DNA of 40,076 nucleotides from CBFHSD01 sp965658375 (lineage in GTDB: Bacteria; Bacteroidota; Bacteroidia; Flavobacteriales_G; Salibacteraceae), in contig CBFHSD010000020.1 of the NCBI GenBank assembly GCA_965658375.1, positions 1 to 40,076 on the forward strand. The letters are read 5' to 3'. The number at the start of each line of letters is the position of its first letter. Within the stretch, counting starts at the first letter, position 1. Both the position numbers and the translations under genes were made by a program. Positions 15,392 through 23,370 of this stretch are shown here, one piece after another. A model generated the notes under the pieces. The model did not search any database and had not been told where the DNA came from. It was given only the letters and a program-made list of their open reading frames with translations.

Positions 15392-18013
15392 TTGAAACTG
15401 CGCATTCACATACTCATAGTCTTGCTTCCCTTGCTTTTTATAGCGGGTTGTTCCACCAAAAAAACAGGCTGGGCACATCGCACGTATCACAACACTACAG
15501 CCAGATACAATGGTTATTTTAATGCCAAAGAACTAGTACTTGCTGCTGAGCAATCCGTGTATGACGGGTATGCAGAAGATTACACCGAGATGATTCCTGT
15601 TTTTCGACATCCCTCTGAAGAGGCCCGTGGCGGAATTATGGAAAACATGGCCACCGCCATAGAAAAATGCGAAACCGTTGTCAATAAACATTCCATTGAA
15701 GCTAGAGGAGAAGAGTATACAGAATGGATGGATGACGCTCACTTTGTTATTGGTCAAGCTTATTTTTACAGAGGAGAATTTGCCGAGGCACGGCAGATGT
15801 TCAATTATGTTGCTAAAAAATACAAAGAGAAAAACAGAAAGCCAGAAGCGCAAATTTGGTTGGCAAGAACCTACATGGAGCAAGGGAACCTCTCTACCGC
15901 AGAAAATATTCTTGGCCTTGTAGATGGAAATAGAGAGCTTGATCCAAAGTTGATGGATGACCTAAAGCTTACCATGACCGACCTGTACATAAGAAAGAAG
16001 GAATACGATATGGCAATTCCTGAACTCATGCAGGCCATAGAGTTTATTAAAGACCGTCATTTCAGAATGCGCGAAACATATTTGCTAGGTCAACTTTTTC
16101 ATGAAGAAGGCGACAATTACATGTCTTCCAAGCAATTTAAAAAAGTCATTAAGAAGAGCCCAGATTACGACATGGTATTCTACTCAGAGCTCAACCTTGC
16201 ACTTACCTCAACCTACGAGAACGGAGGCGTTGAAGAAACGCGAGAGCGTCTGCTTAAAATGGCTTCCGAGGAAAAAAACAAAGAATACCGCGATCAAATT
16301 TATTACGCCCTCGGGCGCATTGACGAACGCATAGGCGATACTCCACAAGCATTGGATGATTACCTTACTTCTGCCCAGGTTTCTCTAGAGAACACCCCTC
16401 AAAAAGCCAAGTCATTTTTGCGATTAGGAGAAATCTATTTTGATGAGCGCGACTACAGAAAATCTCAGCAATATTTTGACAGTTGCATGCTCTACCTCGA
16501 TCCAGAGTTTGAACGTTTCGAACAAATAAGCTTGCTTTCAGAAAACCTCAACGACCTTATTGCACAACTCACCATAATTGAAGAACAAGATTCTCTTCAA
16601 GCTTTAGCAAAAATGCCCGAAGATGAATTGGCGCAAGTAATTGAAGACGAAATCAAGCGAAGAATAAAAGAAGAGGAAGAGCGCGAAGAAGCAGAACTAC
16701 GTGCCATGGATGAAAGTTTGAATAACCAAGGTCCTGGCGGCTTACCAGGCATGCCTGGTCAACCAGGGCAACGCGGTGGTGGTGGCTGGATGATCTACGA
16801 CCCTGTGCTCAAAGGTCAAGGAGCGGCAGACTTTAAAAAAACATGGGGAAATAGAAAGAATGAAGACAATTGGAGAAGAAGCATCAAAAGGCAAATAGCC
16901 ATTGAAGACCCTATTGAGGGAGAAGAAGGAGAAGGCGAGCAAATAGATGCAGGGTTTTTCGTGAATAATGAAGGAGATACGGTTCGTGCCTCAAGCGATT
17001 GGATGGAACCAGAATATTACATGAAAGACATCCCATTCACAGAAGAAGCAGTGAGCGCCTCTAACGATTTAATGGTTGAAGCATATTATGCACTTGGTGG
17101 GATTTACAGAGATCAACTCTTTGATTTACCCTTATCCATAGAATCACTAGAAACCATGAACAAGCGTTTCGATCCAAACGCTCACCTTCTAGAAAGTTAC
17201 TATGCTCTGTACCGTATGTTTACAGATTTGGGCGACCAAGTGAACGCTAAAAAATACCGACAGCTGATCTTATTGAATTATCCTGATTCTGATTACGCTA
17301 AACTGATCAATGATCCGAAATACCTTGAAAAAGCAGGCGAAGCAAACAGCGAAGCGTATGCCTTCTACAAAAAAACCTACGCTTATTTCGAAAAGGGTTA
17401 TTACACCCAAGTTATTGACAACTGCGACAAGGGCATGAGCACCTATGCAGATACTCCACTTAAATCTAAGTTCGCCTTACTTAAAGCCCTTTGTATTGGG
17501 GCAACGAAAGGTAAAGATGCCTACCTCAGCGCACTAAAATCGGTGGTTTCTTCTTACGGAGAAAGTGAAGATGCTATCAAGGCCCAACAACTCATCAATG
17601 CCATAGAAAACCCGTTAGAGATTGAAGAACCCAGTGAAAAACTTGTAGAATACCTTACTCCAATTACAGGGAAACACGTGGTGGTGATTTTGATTAATAG
17701 AGAAGCTACAGATCTAAATAAGGCATTGGCTAGCGTTTCAGACTTCAACCGAAAACTCTTTAGAATGGATGGCTTAAAAACCAACCAAATCATATTTAAC
17801 GACAGTCTTTCTATGTTTACCGTAAAAGAGTTCAATCAAGATAAAAGAGCTTTGTTTTACGTCAAAAACTTTAAGAACGACAAGCAAAATTTAGCAGACA
17901 TCAACCAAACAGAATTCAGTATTTATGCCATCAGTTTAGACAACTATGCCTTGTTCTTTAAAGGCAAAGACATAGAAGGCTACGAAAAATTCTACCAAGA
18001 ACACTACAAGTAA
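15392..18013 (+). CDS. porW: Type IX secretion system periplasmic lipoprotein PorW/SprE
   Basis: 873 residues. The start is a TTG at 15392, because no ATG lies ahead of the lipoprotein signal MKLRIHILIVLLPLLFIAGC (lipidated C20). The mature N-terminus has the STKKTGW..RTYHNTTARYNGYFNA pattern, then TPR repeats (about 100-380). A linker around 445-470 is collagen-like (GPGGLPGMPGQPG), followed by the conserved WGNRKNEDNWRR block (about 487-498) that I recognise from PorW/SprE proteins, then more TPR-like helices. In Flavobacterium and Porphyromonas this protein is needed for T9SS secretion and, in gliders, for motility. Followed by bactofilin and the ATP synthase genes, an order I recall from other Flavobacteriales. 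The TTG start may lower expression. Confidence 0.85.
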   Translation: MKLRIHILIVLLPLLFIAGCSTKKTGWAHRTYHNTTARYNGYFNAKELVLAAEQSVYDGYAEDYTEMIPVFRHPSEEARGGIMENMATAIEKCETVVNKHSIEARGEEYTEWMDDAHFVIGQAYFYRGEFAEARQMFNYVAKKYKEKNRKPEAQIWLARTYMEQGNLSTAENILGLVDGNRELDPKLMDDLKLTMTDLYIRKKEYDMAIPELMQAIEFIKDRHFRMRETYLLGQLFHEEGDNYMSSKQFKKVIKKSPDYDMVFYSELNLALTSTYENGGVEETRERLLKMASEEKNKEYRDQIYYALGRIDERIGDTPQALDDYLTSAQVSLENTPQKAKSFLRLGEIYFDERDYRKSQQYFDSCMLYLDPEFERFEQISLLSENLNDLIAQLTIIEEQDSLQALAKMPEDELAQVIEDEIKRRIKEEEEREEAELRAMDESLNNQGPGGLPGMPGQPGQRGGGGWMIYDPVLKGQGAADFKKTWGNRKNEDNWRRSIKRQIAIEDPIEGEEGEGEQIDAGFFVNNEGDTVRASSDWMEPEYYMKDIPFTEEAVSASNDLMVEAYYALGGIYRDQLFDLPLSIESLETMNKRFDPNAHLLESYYALYRMFTDLGDQVNAKKYRQLILLNYPDSDYAKLINDPKYLEKAGEANSEAYAFYKKTYAYFEKGYYTQVIDNCDKGMSTYADTPLKSKFALLKALCIGATKGKDAYLSALKSVVSSYGESEDAIKAQQLINAIENPLEIEEPSEKLVEYLTPITGKHVVVILINREATDLNKALASVSDFNRKLFRMDGLKTNQIIFNDSLSMFTVKEFNQDKRALFYVKNFKNDKQNLADINQTEFSIYAISLDNYALFFKGKDIEGYEKFYQEHYK

Positions 18014-18040
18014 AAACCCGCGCGGTTACCGCATCTATTC

Positions 18041-18048
18041 TATATTTG
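18041..18048 (+). promoter_or_regulatory. -7 promoter element of the bactofilin-atp operon
   Basis: TATATTTG matches TAnnTTTG, 20 nt before the bactofilin ATG at 18069 and 27 nt after the porW stop. Confidence 0.5.
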
Positions 18049-18068
18049 GCAAACAATTTAAAGACACA

Positions 18069-18488
18069 ATGTTTTCAAAATCAAATACCATGGCAAAGGC
18101 AACTGAAGTAGACAACGGAACAAGAAACCACATTGCCAACGGAACCATGATCAAAGGAGATGTTATTGCCGAAGGCAACATCAGAATAGATGGTAAACTA
18201 GAAGGCACCTTGTCTTCTAAAGCCAAAGTAGTTGTTGGAAATACAGGTGTAATTTCTGGAGAAATTTCTTGCCAAACAGCGAGCATTGAAGGAAAAGTTG
18301 ATGGGAAAATTCAAGTCTCCGAACTGCTTTCTATCAAGTCAAGCGGAAGTTTTAAAGGAGACATGGATGCTGGTAAACTCGAAGTGCAACAAGGTGCAGT
18401 AATTGAGGGAACCGTAAACATGTCTAACTCCGTGAAAGCAATGAAAGGAACGAATGACTCCAGAAAAGCCCAAGAAAAGTCAGCTTAA
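18069..18488 (+). CDS. Bactofilin family polymer-forming protein
   Basis: 139 residues. A short disordered N-terminus (about 1-24) is followed by the DUF583 beta-helix, with the start typical of the family (NHIANGTMIKGDVIAEGNIRIDG...) and repeating short strands of the I/V-x-G-x-I/V type to about residue 120, then a charged tail. Bactofilins polymerise without nucleotides into membrane-associated filaments used for cell shape and protein localisation. An internal ATG at 18090 is possible, but MFSKSN matches the usual N-terminus of Flavobacteriales homologues. The 3' end overlaps atpZ by 35 nt. Confidence 0.9.
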   Translation: MFSKSNTMAKATEVDNGTRNHIANGTMIKGDVIAEGNIRIDGKLEGTLSSKAKVVVGNTGVISGEISCQTASIEGKVDGKIQVSELLSIKSSGSFKGDMDAGKLEVQQGAVIEGTVNMSNSVKAMKGTNDSRKAQEKSA

Positions 18489-18678
18489 TACCACTGTTCG
18501 CTTTACAGGAGCGGGCATACAACTTGGAGCAGTTATTTGGGTTAGTGTGCAAATGGGCAAATGTCTCGATGAAAAATACCCCAATGAAAAAGGCTGGTTT
18601 CTCATTGCATGTACCTTAGCAGGTACTTTTCTAGGCCTCTACAGCCTCATCAAAGAAGTGAACAGACTCAATAAATAA
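18454..18678 (+). CDS. atpZ: AtpZ/AtpI family protein
   Basis: 74 residues with two hydrophobic segments (about 18-34 and 47-65) and a C-terminal charged tail. The pattern FTGAGIQLGAVIWVSVQMGKCLDEK and the turn before the second helix are typical of AtpZ/AtpI small proteins encoded just ahead of F1Fo operons. They are thought to help assemble the c-ring or handle Mg2+/Ca2+. The start at 18454 lies inside the end of the bactofilin gene (35-nt overlap in a different frame). The next gene starts 2 nt after the stop. Confidence 0.85.
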   Translation: MTPEKPKKSQLNTTVRFTGAGIQLGAVIWVSVQMGKCLDEKYPNEKGWFLIACTLAGTFLGLYSLIKEVNRLNK

Positions 18679-18680
18679 AG

Positions 18681-19088
18681 GTGAAACCTCTGTATCAATT
18701 CATCGGCTTCACCATCATCTTACTTGCTGTAGCCTTAGTGGTTCACCTTCAGGTGGTTCACAAGCTTCATTTTTTTCCTAATGATGTACTCTTTTTTAGA
18801 GCATACATCATCAACACCATTCTCAGTATTAGCGTTGCTAGCCTTCTGTTCAAATACCGCTTTCGGTTTACAGAGTCTATGGGCTTCTTTTTTATGGGCG
18901 GAAGTCTGCTCAAGTTTGTAGCTTATTTCATTCTCTTTTATCCGGTTTACACCCAAAATAATATCCCTTCTAAAACCGAATTCATCACCTTTTTTACACC
19001 CTATGCATTGAGCCTTATTTGCGAAACGGTATTTCTCTCAAAAGTGCTGAATAAGGTAGATGTGAACAGGTTGAAAGAAAAAAAATAA
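18681..19088 (+). CDS. Small integral membrane protein of the ATP synthase operon (AtpI position, DUF6168-like)
   Basis: 135 residues, starting with GTG at 18681 (AAAGGTG just upstream of and overlapping the start). Four hydrophobic segments (about 7-24, 40-58, 69-85, 100-120) are linked by short basic loops. It lies between atpZ and atpB, where other bacteria encode AtpI. I do not recognise motifs beyond a resemblance to the uncharacterised Flavobacteriales family found at this locus. Inferred role: an accessory or assembly factor of Fo. Homology to AtpI itself is not demonstrated. Confidence 0.7.
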   Translation: MKPLYQFIGFTIILLAVALVVHLQVVHKLHFFPNDVLFFRAYIINTILSISVASLLFKYRFRFTESMGFFFMGGSLLKFVAYFILFYPVYTQNNIPSKTEFITFFTPYALSLICETVFLSKVLNKVDVNRLKEKK

Positions 19089-19208
19089 ACACCTGTTGAA
19101 AACCCTACAACCTTCTCTATTCAAGCGCTATAAGCAAATTAAAATTCGAAACAAGTCGCGATTAAAGTAAAAAGTTGAAGGTTTTAACGTCAGGCCAAAA
19201 AGATTCAA

Positions 19209-19216
19209 TATTTTTG
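19209..19216 (+). promoter_or_regulatory. Possible internal promoter before atpB
   Basis: TATTTTTG matches TAnnTTTG, 27 nt before the atpB ATG, in the 155-nt gap after the preceding gene. No clear -33 TTG is seen. It could provide extra transcription of the structural Fo/F1 genes. Apart from this element I see nothing else in the gap. Confidence 0.4.
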
Positions 19217-19243
19217 CCGCGATTTTTAAGGCGGGTTAACGTT

Positions 19244-20350
19244 ATGTACAGAAAAGCATTTACTACACTTATTTTAGCATCTCTTATCGTTGTTAAGGGT
19301 GCCTTCGCAAGTGACAATCCTCAACACGAAGACGACACTCATCATGCAGAAATGCACGCTGAACACGCGGAAGAAAGTGATCCAAAATCGGAAATCACAG
19401 AAACAATCACACATCACCTTTTAGATGATCATGATTTTACCATCACTCACGGGATAAGCATTCCTTTGCCAGTAATTCTTGTAGACGAGGGTCTTCAAGT
19501 ATTTTCTTCTTCTAAGTTTCACCATGGTGAAACAGTAGCAGAAAATAACGGAAATTACTACAAAGTATACCACGGTAAAATTTACAAAACAGACGCTGAA
19601 GGAACGATCTCTTATGATGAAGCGCACCATCCAACAAATGCAGCACCTTTAGATTTATCTATCACCAAAACAGTTGTGGGAATGCTGATTACGGTAATTC
19701 TTATGATTTGGATGTTTACCGGTGTTGCCAATGGTTACAAGAAAAGTGCGGTGCCTACTGGCATGGCTAAATTTCTAGAACCACTCATCGTCTTTGTAAG
19801 AGACGAGATTGCGAAGCCAAACATTGCAGGAGAAGATTACAAAAAGTACATGCCTTTCTTGTTAACGGTTTTCTTTTTTGTATGGATATCAAATCTCTTA
19901 GGGATGACTCCATTAGGATTGAACATCACTGGGAATATCGCCATTACTTTTGGTTTAGCGATTATCACTTTCCTGATTACCCAGTTTACAAGTAAGAAAG
20001 ACTATTGGATGCACATTTTCTGGATGCCTGGTGTGCCATGGCCAATGAAAATTATTTTGGCACCAATAGAATTGTTGGGTGTATTCATTAAGCCATTTGC
20101 TTTGATGATTCGTTTGTATGCCAACATGAAAGCGGGTCACACCGTATTGATGAGCCTTATTGGTTTGATGTACATCTTCTCTAACTGGGGAGCAAAAGGA
20201 GCATTCTTCGGATTAACATTCGCTTTGTCATTGCTTGAACTACTTGTAGCGGCATTGCAAGCATACATTTTCACCATGTTGTCAGCATTGTACTTTGGTG
20301 CAGCTGCAGAAGATCACCATGCTCATGAAGCAGAGCACGTAACTGCTTAA
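19244..20350 (+). CDS. atpB: ATP synthase Fo subunit a
   Basis: 368 residues from the ATG at 19244 (MYRKAFTTLILASLIVVKGAFA). The TTG at 19175 used by the longest frame lies before the promoter-like element. Bacteroidota subunit a carries an N-terminal signal-like segment and a hydrophilic extension of about 130 residues before the conserved membrane core. Here that extension is rich in His and acidic residues (about 28-70), and the C-terminus also carries a His cluster (EDHHAHEAEH). The essential Arg of the proton path is in MIRLYANMKAGH. The subunit forms the two half-channels next to the c-ring. atpE follows after 29 nt. Confidence 0.95.
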   Translation: MYRKAFTTLILASLIVVKGAFASDNPQHEDDTHHAEMHAEHAEESDPKSEITETITHHLLDDHDFTITHGISIPLPVILVDEGLQVFSSSKFHHGETVAENNGNYYKVYHGKIYKTDAEGTISYDEAHHPTNAAPLDLSITKTVVGMLITVILMIWMFTGVANGYKKSAVPTGMAKFLEPLIVFVRDEIAKPNIAGEDYKKYMPFLLTVFFFVWISNLLGMTPLGLNITGNIAITFGLAIITFLITQFTSKKDYWMHIFWMPGVPWPMKIILAPIELLGVFIKPFALMIRLYANMKAGHTVLMSLIGLMYIFSNWGAKGAFFGLTFALSLLELLVAALQAYIFTMLSALYFGAAAEDHHAHEAEHVTA

Positions 20351-20379
20351 ATTTAGTAATCAATTTAAATTAATATATC

Positions 20380-20571
20380 ATGACAATTCCAAACATTGTA
20401 GGTGCAGGATTAATCGTAATCGGTGCTGGTATGGGTATCGGTCGTATTGGTGGTTCAGCGATGGAAGCTATCGCTCGTCAACCAGAAGCTGCTGGTAAAA
20501 TTCAGACAGCTATGTTGATCGCTGCTGCCCTTATTGAAGGTATTGGTTTTGCTGCTCTATTCGCAGCTTAA
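20380..20571 (+). CDS. atpE: ATP synthase Fo subunit c
   Basis: 63 residues making a helical hairpin. The polar loop GRIGGSAMEAIARQPEAAGK carries the conserved Arg-Gln-Pro, and the ion-binding carboxylate is the Glu in ALIEGIGFAALF. No extra Na+-coordinating pattern is evident, so proton coupling is likely. The codon choice differs from neighbouring genes, with frequent GGT, CGT and GCT, consistent with high expression. A strong hairpin follows the gene. Confidence 0.95.
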   Translation: MTIPNIVGAGLIVIGAGMGIGRIGGSAMEAIARQPEAAGKIQTAMLIAAALIEGIGFAALFAA

Positions 20572-20578
20572 TTCACTT

Positions 20579-20613
20579 AAGAAGAACTGTAACGATTGGT
20601 TGCAGTTCTTCTT
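20579..20613 (+). other. Intercistronic hairpin between atpE and atpF
   Basis: AAGAAGAACTG (20579-20589) pairs perfectly with CAGTTCTTCTT (20603-20613), an 11-bp stem around a 13-nt loop. It lacks a T run, so it is more likely an RNA-stabilising or processing element than a full terminator. It lies right after the c-subunit gene, whose product is needed in excess. Confidence 0.6.
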
Positions 20614-20648
20614 TACTAGTTTTGAACACAGAAATTGATTCATAGATA

Positions 20649-21149
20649 ATGGAAACTCTTTTAGGCGAATTCTCAAGCGGATTATTTTTTATTCAAACAG
20701 CTTTGTTTGTTTTCTTATTGTTATTCCTAGGCAAATTTGCATGGAAACCAATTTTGAACTCTGTAAATGAGCGCGAAGAAAACATCACAAAGGCATTAGA
20801 ATCTGCAGAAGAAGCAAAAAAAGAAATGGCAGCATTGCAAGCAAGCAACGAAGCCCTTTTGAAAGAAGCTCGCAATGAGCGTGATCAAATGCTAAAAGAA
20901 GCACGCGACACTAAAAATCAATTGATCTCAGAAGCCAAAGCATCAGCAAAGGAAGAAGCAGATAAATTGATGAAAAACGCGAAAGCAAGCATAGAAACAG
21001 AAAAAAATGTTGCTCTTACTGAATTGAAAAAGGAAGTAGCTACATTATCTGTAATGGTTGCAGAACGCATCTTGCAAGAACAACTTTCTGACGAAAGCAA
21101 GCAAGAAGCACTCATCAACAAGTATGTTGAAGAAATAAACATGAACTAA
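20649..21149 (+). CDS. atpF: ATP synthase Fo subunit b
   Basis: 166 residues: one N-terminal membrane helix (about 12-29), the conserved KFAWKPI turn, then a long charged helix rich in Ala, Glu and Lys to the C-terminus. It forms the peripheral stalk dimer that holds F1 to Fo. No second b or b' gene is present, so a homodimer is expected. It starts 35 nt after the intercistronic hairpin, and atpH starts 7 nt after its stop. Confidence 0.93.
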   Translation: METLLGEFSSGLFFIQTALFVFLLLFLGKFAWKPILNSVNEREENITKALESAEEAKKEMAALQASNEALLKEARNERDQMLKEARDTKNQLISEAKASAKEEADKLMKNAKASIETEKNVALTELKKEVATLSVMVAERILQEQLSDESKQEALINKYVEEINMN

Positions 21150-21156
21150 GGGTCTT

Positions 21157-21714
21157 ATGCAGATTTCAAAAGCAGCGAAACGATACGCAAAATCACTTCT
21201 GGAATTGGCCGTTGAAAAAGGACTATTGGAAGAGGTATATGCGGATGTTCAATTGGTGCAAAACACCGTTGATGAAACACATGACCTTTCTGTATTGATG
21301 GGAAGCCAAGTTATTCCGGAATCTAAGAAAGTAGTGGCTTACACTTCTATTTTCCAAGGGAAGGTACAAGAGCTTACTATGAGTTTCATGGCCTTGATCA
21401 CAAAAGGTGGTCGCTCACAAATTCTTGAAATGATTCTTGAGAGTTTTGTTGACCAATACAAACTTCACAAGCGTATTTGTATCATTGAAGTAACAAGTGC
21501 AGTGGCACTATCTGCTGAGATGAAAAAACAAATCATCGCAAAGTTGAAAAACGACCATTGGGATACTTATGAATTGAATGAAGTTGTAGATCCAACGCTT
21601 ATCGGTGGTATCATTCTTCGTTTGAATCACCTGCAACTAGACCAATCCATTTCTACCAAACTTAGAACATTGAAAAACGACATTGATAACAATCAATTGA
21701 TTGCTCAATCTTAA
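21157..21714 (+). CDS. atpH: ATP synthase F1 subunit delta
   Basis: 185 residues, the usual length. The N-terminal helical domain starts SKAAKRYAKSLLELAVEKG, a typical OSCP/delta beginning. The C-terminal signature is DPTLIGGIILRLNHLQLDQSISTKLRTL (about 145-172, quoted here only for its key residues D, G-G, D, S and L). It joins the top of F1 to the b subunits. AGGG lies 6-9 nt before the ATG and could act as a weak ribosome-binding site, which is uncommon in this phylum. Confidence 0.93.
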   Translation: MQISKAAKRYAKSLLELAVEKGLLEEVYADVQLVQNTVDETHDLSVLMGSQVIPESKKVVAYTSIFQGKVQELTMSFMALITKGGRSQILEMILESFVDQYKLHKRICIIEVTSAVALSAEMKKQIIAKLKNDHWDTYELNEVVDPTLIGGIILRLNHLQLDQSISTKLRTLKNDIDNNQLIAQS

Positions 21715-21744
21715 TTTGTAACAAACGCTAAATAGCTTAACAAT

Positions 21745-23319
21745 ATGGCTAGTATCAAACCAGCAGAAGTTTCTGCAATCCTTCGCGAGCAACTATCAGG
21801 CTTTAGAAGCGAATCAGAATTAGAAGAAGTAGGTACCGTACTTCAAGTGGGTGATGGTATCGCACTAATCTATGGCTTGACCAACGTTCAATACGGTGAA
21901 TTAATCGAATTTGAAAACGGAGTTCAAGGGATGGCGTTAAACCTTGAAGAGGATAACGTTGGTGCTGTAATCTTAGGGTCTTCTGAAGGCCTTAAAGAAG
22001 GTAACACAGTAAAAAGAACCAAAAGAATTGCTTCTATTAACGTAGGAGAAGGTGTAGTAGGAAGAGTAGTAGATACTCTAGGGAAACCAATCGATGGTAA
22101 AGGACCTATCGCTGGTGAAACTTTAGAGATGCCTATTGAGCGTAAAGCGCCAGGGGTTATCTACCGTCAACCAGTAAACGAACCAATGCAAACGGGTATC
22201 AAAGCAATTGATGCAATGATTCCTGTAGGTAGAGGTCAACGTGAGTTGGTTATTGGTGACCGTCAAACGGGAAAAACAACTGTTTGTATTGATACGATCA
22301 TCAACCAGAAAGAATTTTATGATAGAGGCGAACCTGTTTACTGTATTTATGTAGCAATTGGTCAAAAAGCTTCTACTGTTGCTGGTATTGTTAAAACATT
22401 AGAAGATGCAGGTGCAATGGCCTACACAACTATTGTTGCTGCCAACGCATCAGATCCTGCTCCAATGCAGGTATACGCTCCCATGGCTGGTGCAGCTATT
22501 GGTGAGTATTTCAGAGATACTGGTCGTCCAGCATTGATCATCTATGATGATTTATCGAAACAAGCGGTTGCTTACCGTGAGGTTTCTTTGTTGTTAAGAC
22601 GTCCTCCAGGCCGTGAGGCATTCCCAGGTGATGTATTCTTCTTGCACTCACGTTTACTTGAGCGTGCTGCAAAAGTGATTGCAGATGATGGTATTGCTTC
22701 TCAAATGAATGACCTTCCAGAGTCTTTGAAAGGCAAAGTGAAAGGTGGCGGTTCATTAACAGCACTTCCAATTATTGAAACACAAGCAGGTGATGTATCT
22801 GCGTATATCCCAACCAACGTAATTTCGATTACAGATGGTCAGATTTTCTTAGAGTCTAACTTGTTTAACTCTGGTGTTCGCCCAGCGATTAACGTAGGTA
22901 TTTCTGTATCACGTGTTGGGGGTTCTGCACAGATTAAATCAATGAAGAAGGTATCTGGTACATTAAAGCTAGATCAAGCAGCTTACCGCGAACTGGAGGC
23001 TTTTGCTAAGTTTGGTTCTGATCTTGATGCTGCTACAATGGCAATCTTAGGGAAAGGTGCTAGAAACGTTGAGATTTTGAAACAAGCTCAAAATGCGCCC
23101 TTACCTGTAGAAGAGCAAACAGCAATGATTTACTGTGGTGTAAACGGATTGTTGAATGCTGTACCTGTAGATAAAATCCGTGCATTTGAAGTTGACTTCT
23201 TGAATACAATGAGAACTTCACATGCAGATGCATTGGCAGAATTGAAAGCTGGAAAGCTGACAGACAAAGCTGTTTCTACCATTAAAAAGGTAGCAAGCGA
23301 ATTAAGTTCTAATTACTAA
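21745..23319 (+). CDS. atpA: ATP synthase F1 subunit alpha
   Basis: 524 residues. The non-catalytic nucleotide-binding subunit carries the Walker A sequence GDRQTGKT (about 172-179), Walker B ALIIYDDLSK (about 264-273), the alpha-specific signature PAINVGISVSRVGGSAQ (about 376-392) and the VGRVVDTLGKPIDGKG strand-turn. Codon use shifts to GGT/CGT/GTA-type codons, as in atpE, indicating high expression. It is separated from atpG by a 51-nt gap with a hairpin. Confidence 0.97.
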   Translation: MASIKPAEVSAILREQLSGFRSESELEEVGTVLQVGDGIALIYGLTNVQYGELIEFENGVQGMALNLEEDNVGAVILGSSEGLKEGNTVKRTKRIASINVGEGVVGRVVDTLGKPIDGKGPIAGETLEMPIERKAPGVIYRQPVNEPMQTGIKAIDAMIPVGRGQRELVIGDRQTGKTTVCIDTIINQKEFYDRGEPVYCIYVAIGQKASTVAGIVKTLEDAGAMAYTTIVAANASDPAPMQVYAPMAGAAIGEYFRDTGRPALIIYDDLSKQAVAYREVSLLLRRPPGREAFPGDVFFLHSRLLERAAKVIADDGIASQMNDLPESLKGKVKGGGSLTALPIIETQAGDVSAYIPTNVISITDGQIFLESNLFNSGVRPAINVGISVSRVGGSAQIKSMKKVSGTLKLDQAAYRELEAFAKFGSDLDAATMAILGKGARNVEILKQAQNAPLPVEEQTAMIYCGVNGLLNAVPVDKIRAFEVDFLNTMRTSHADALAELKAGKLTDKAVSTIKKVASELSSNY

Positions 23320-23326
23320 TATGAGT

Positions 23327-23348
23327 GTGCTGGCTTTTGCGCCAGCAC
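23327..23348 (+). other. Intercistronic hairpin between atpA and atpG
   Basis: GTGCTGGC (23327-23334) and GCCAGCAC (23341-23348) form a perfect 8-bp GC-rich stem with a 6-nt loop TTTTGC. No T run follows, so read-through to atpG is expected. It may tune or stabilise the segments. Confidence 0.55.
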
Positions 23349-23360
23349 CTTTACATAACT

Positions 23361-23366
23361 AGGTGA
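23361..23366 (+). promoter_or_regulatory. Shine-Dalgarno-like site of atpG
   Basis: AGGTGA can pair with UCACCU of the 16S rRNA 3' end and lies 4 nt before the ATG. Most genes in the window have no such sequence, so this one stands out. Confidence 0.4.
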
Positions 23367-23370
23367 GCAT

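Noticed and set aside
15533..15883. 116-codon minus-strand frame
   Set aside because: Inside porW on the opposite strand, with no recognisable domain or promoter.
16725..16790. Tandem repeat or collagen gene
   Set aside because: The Gly-Pro run is short, not exact at DNA level, and lies inside a coherent PorW reading frame.
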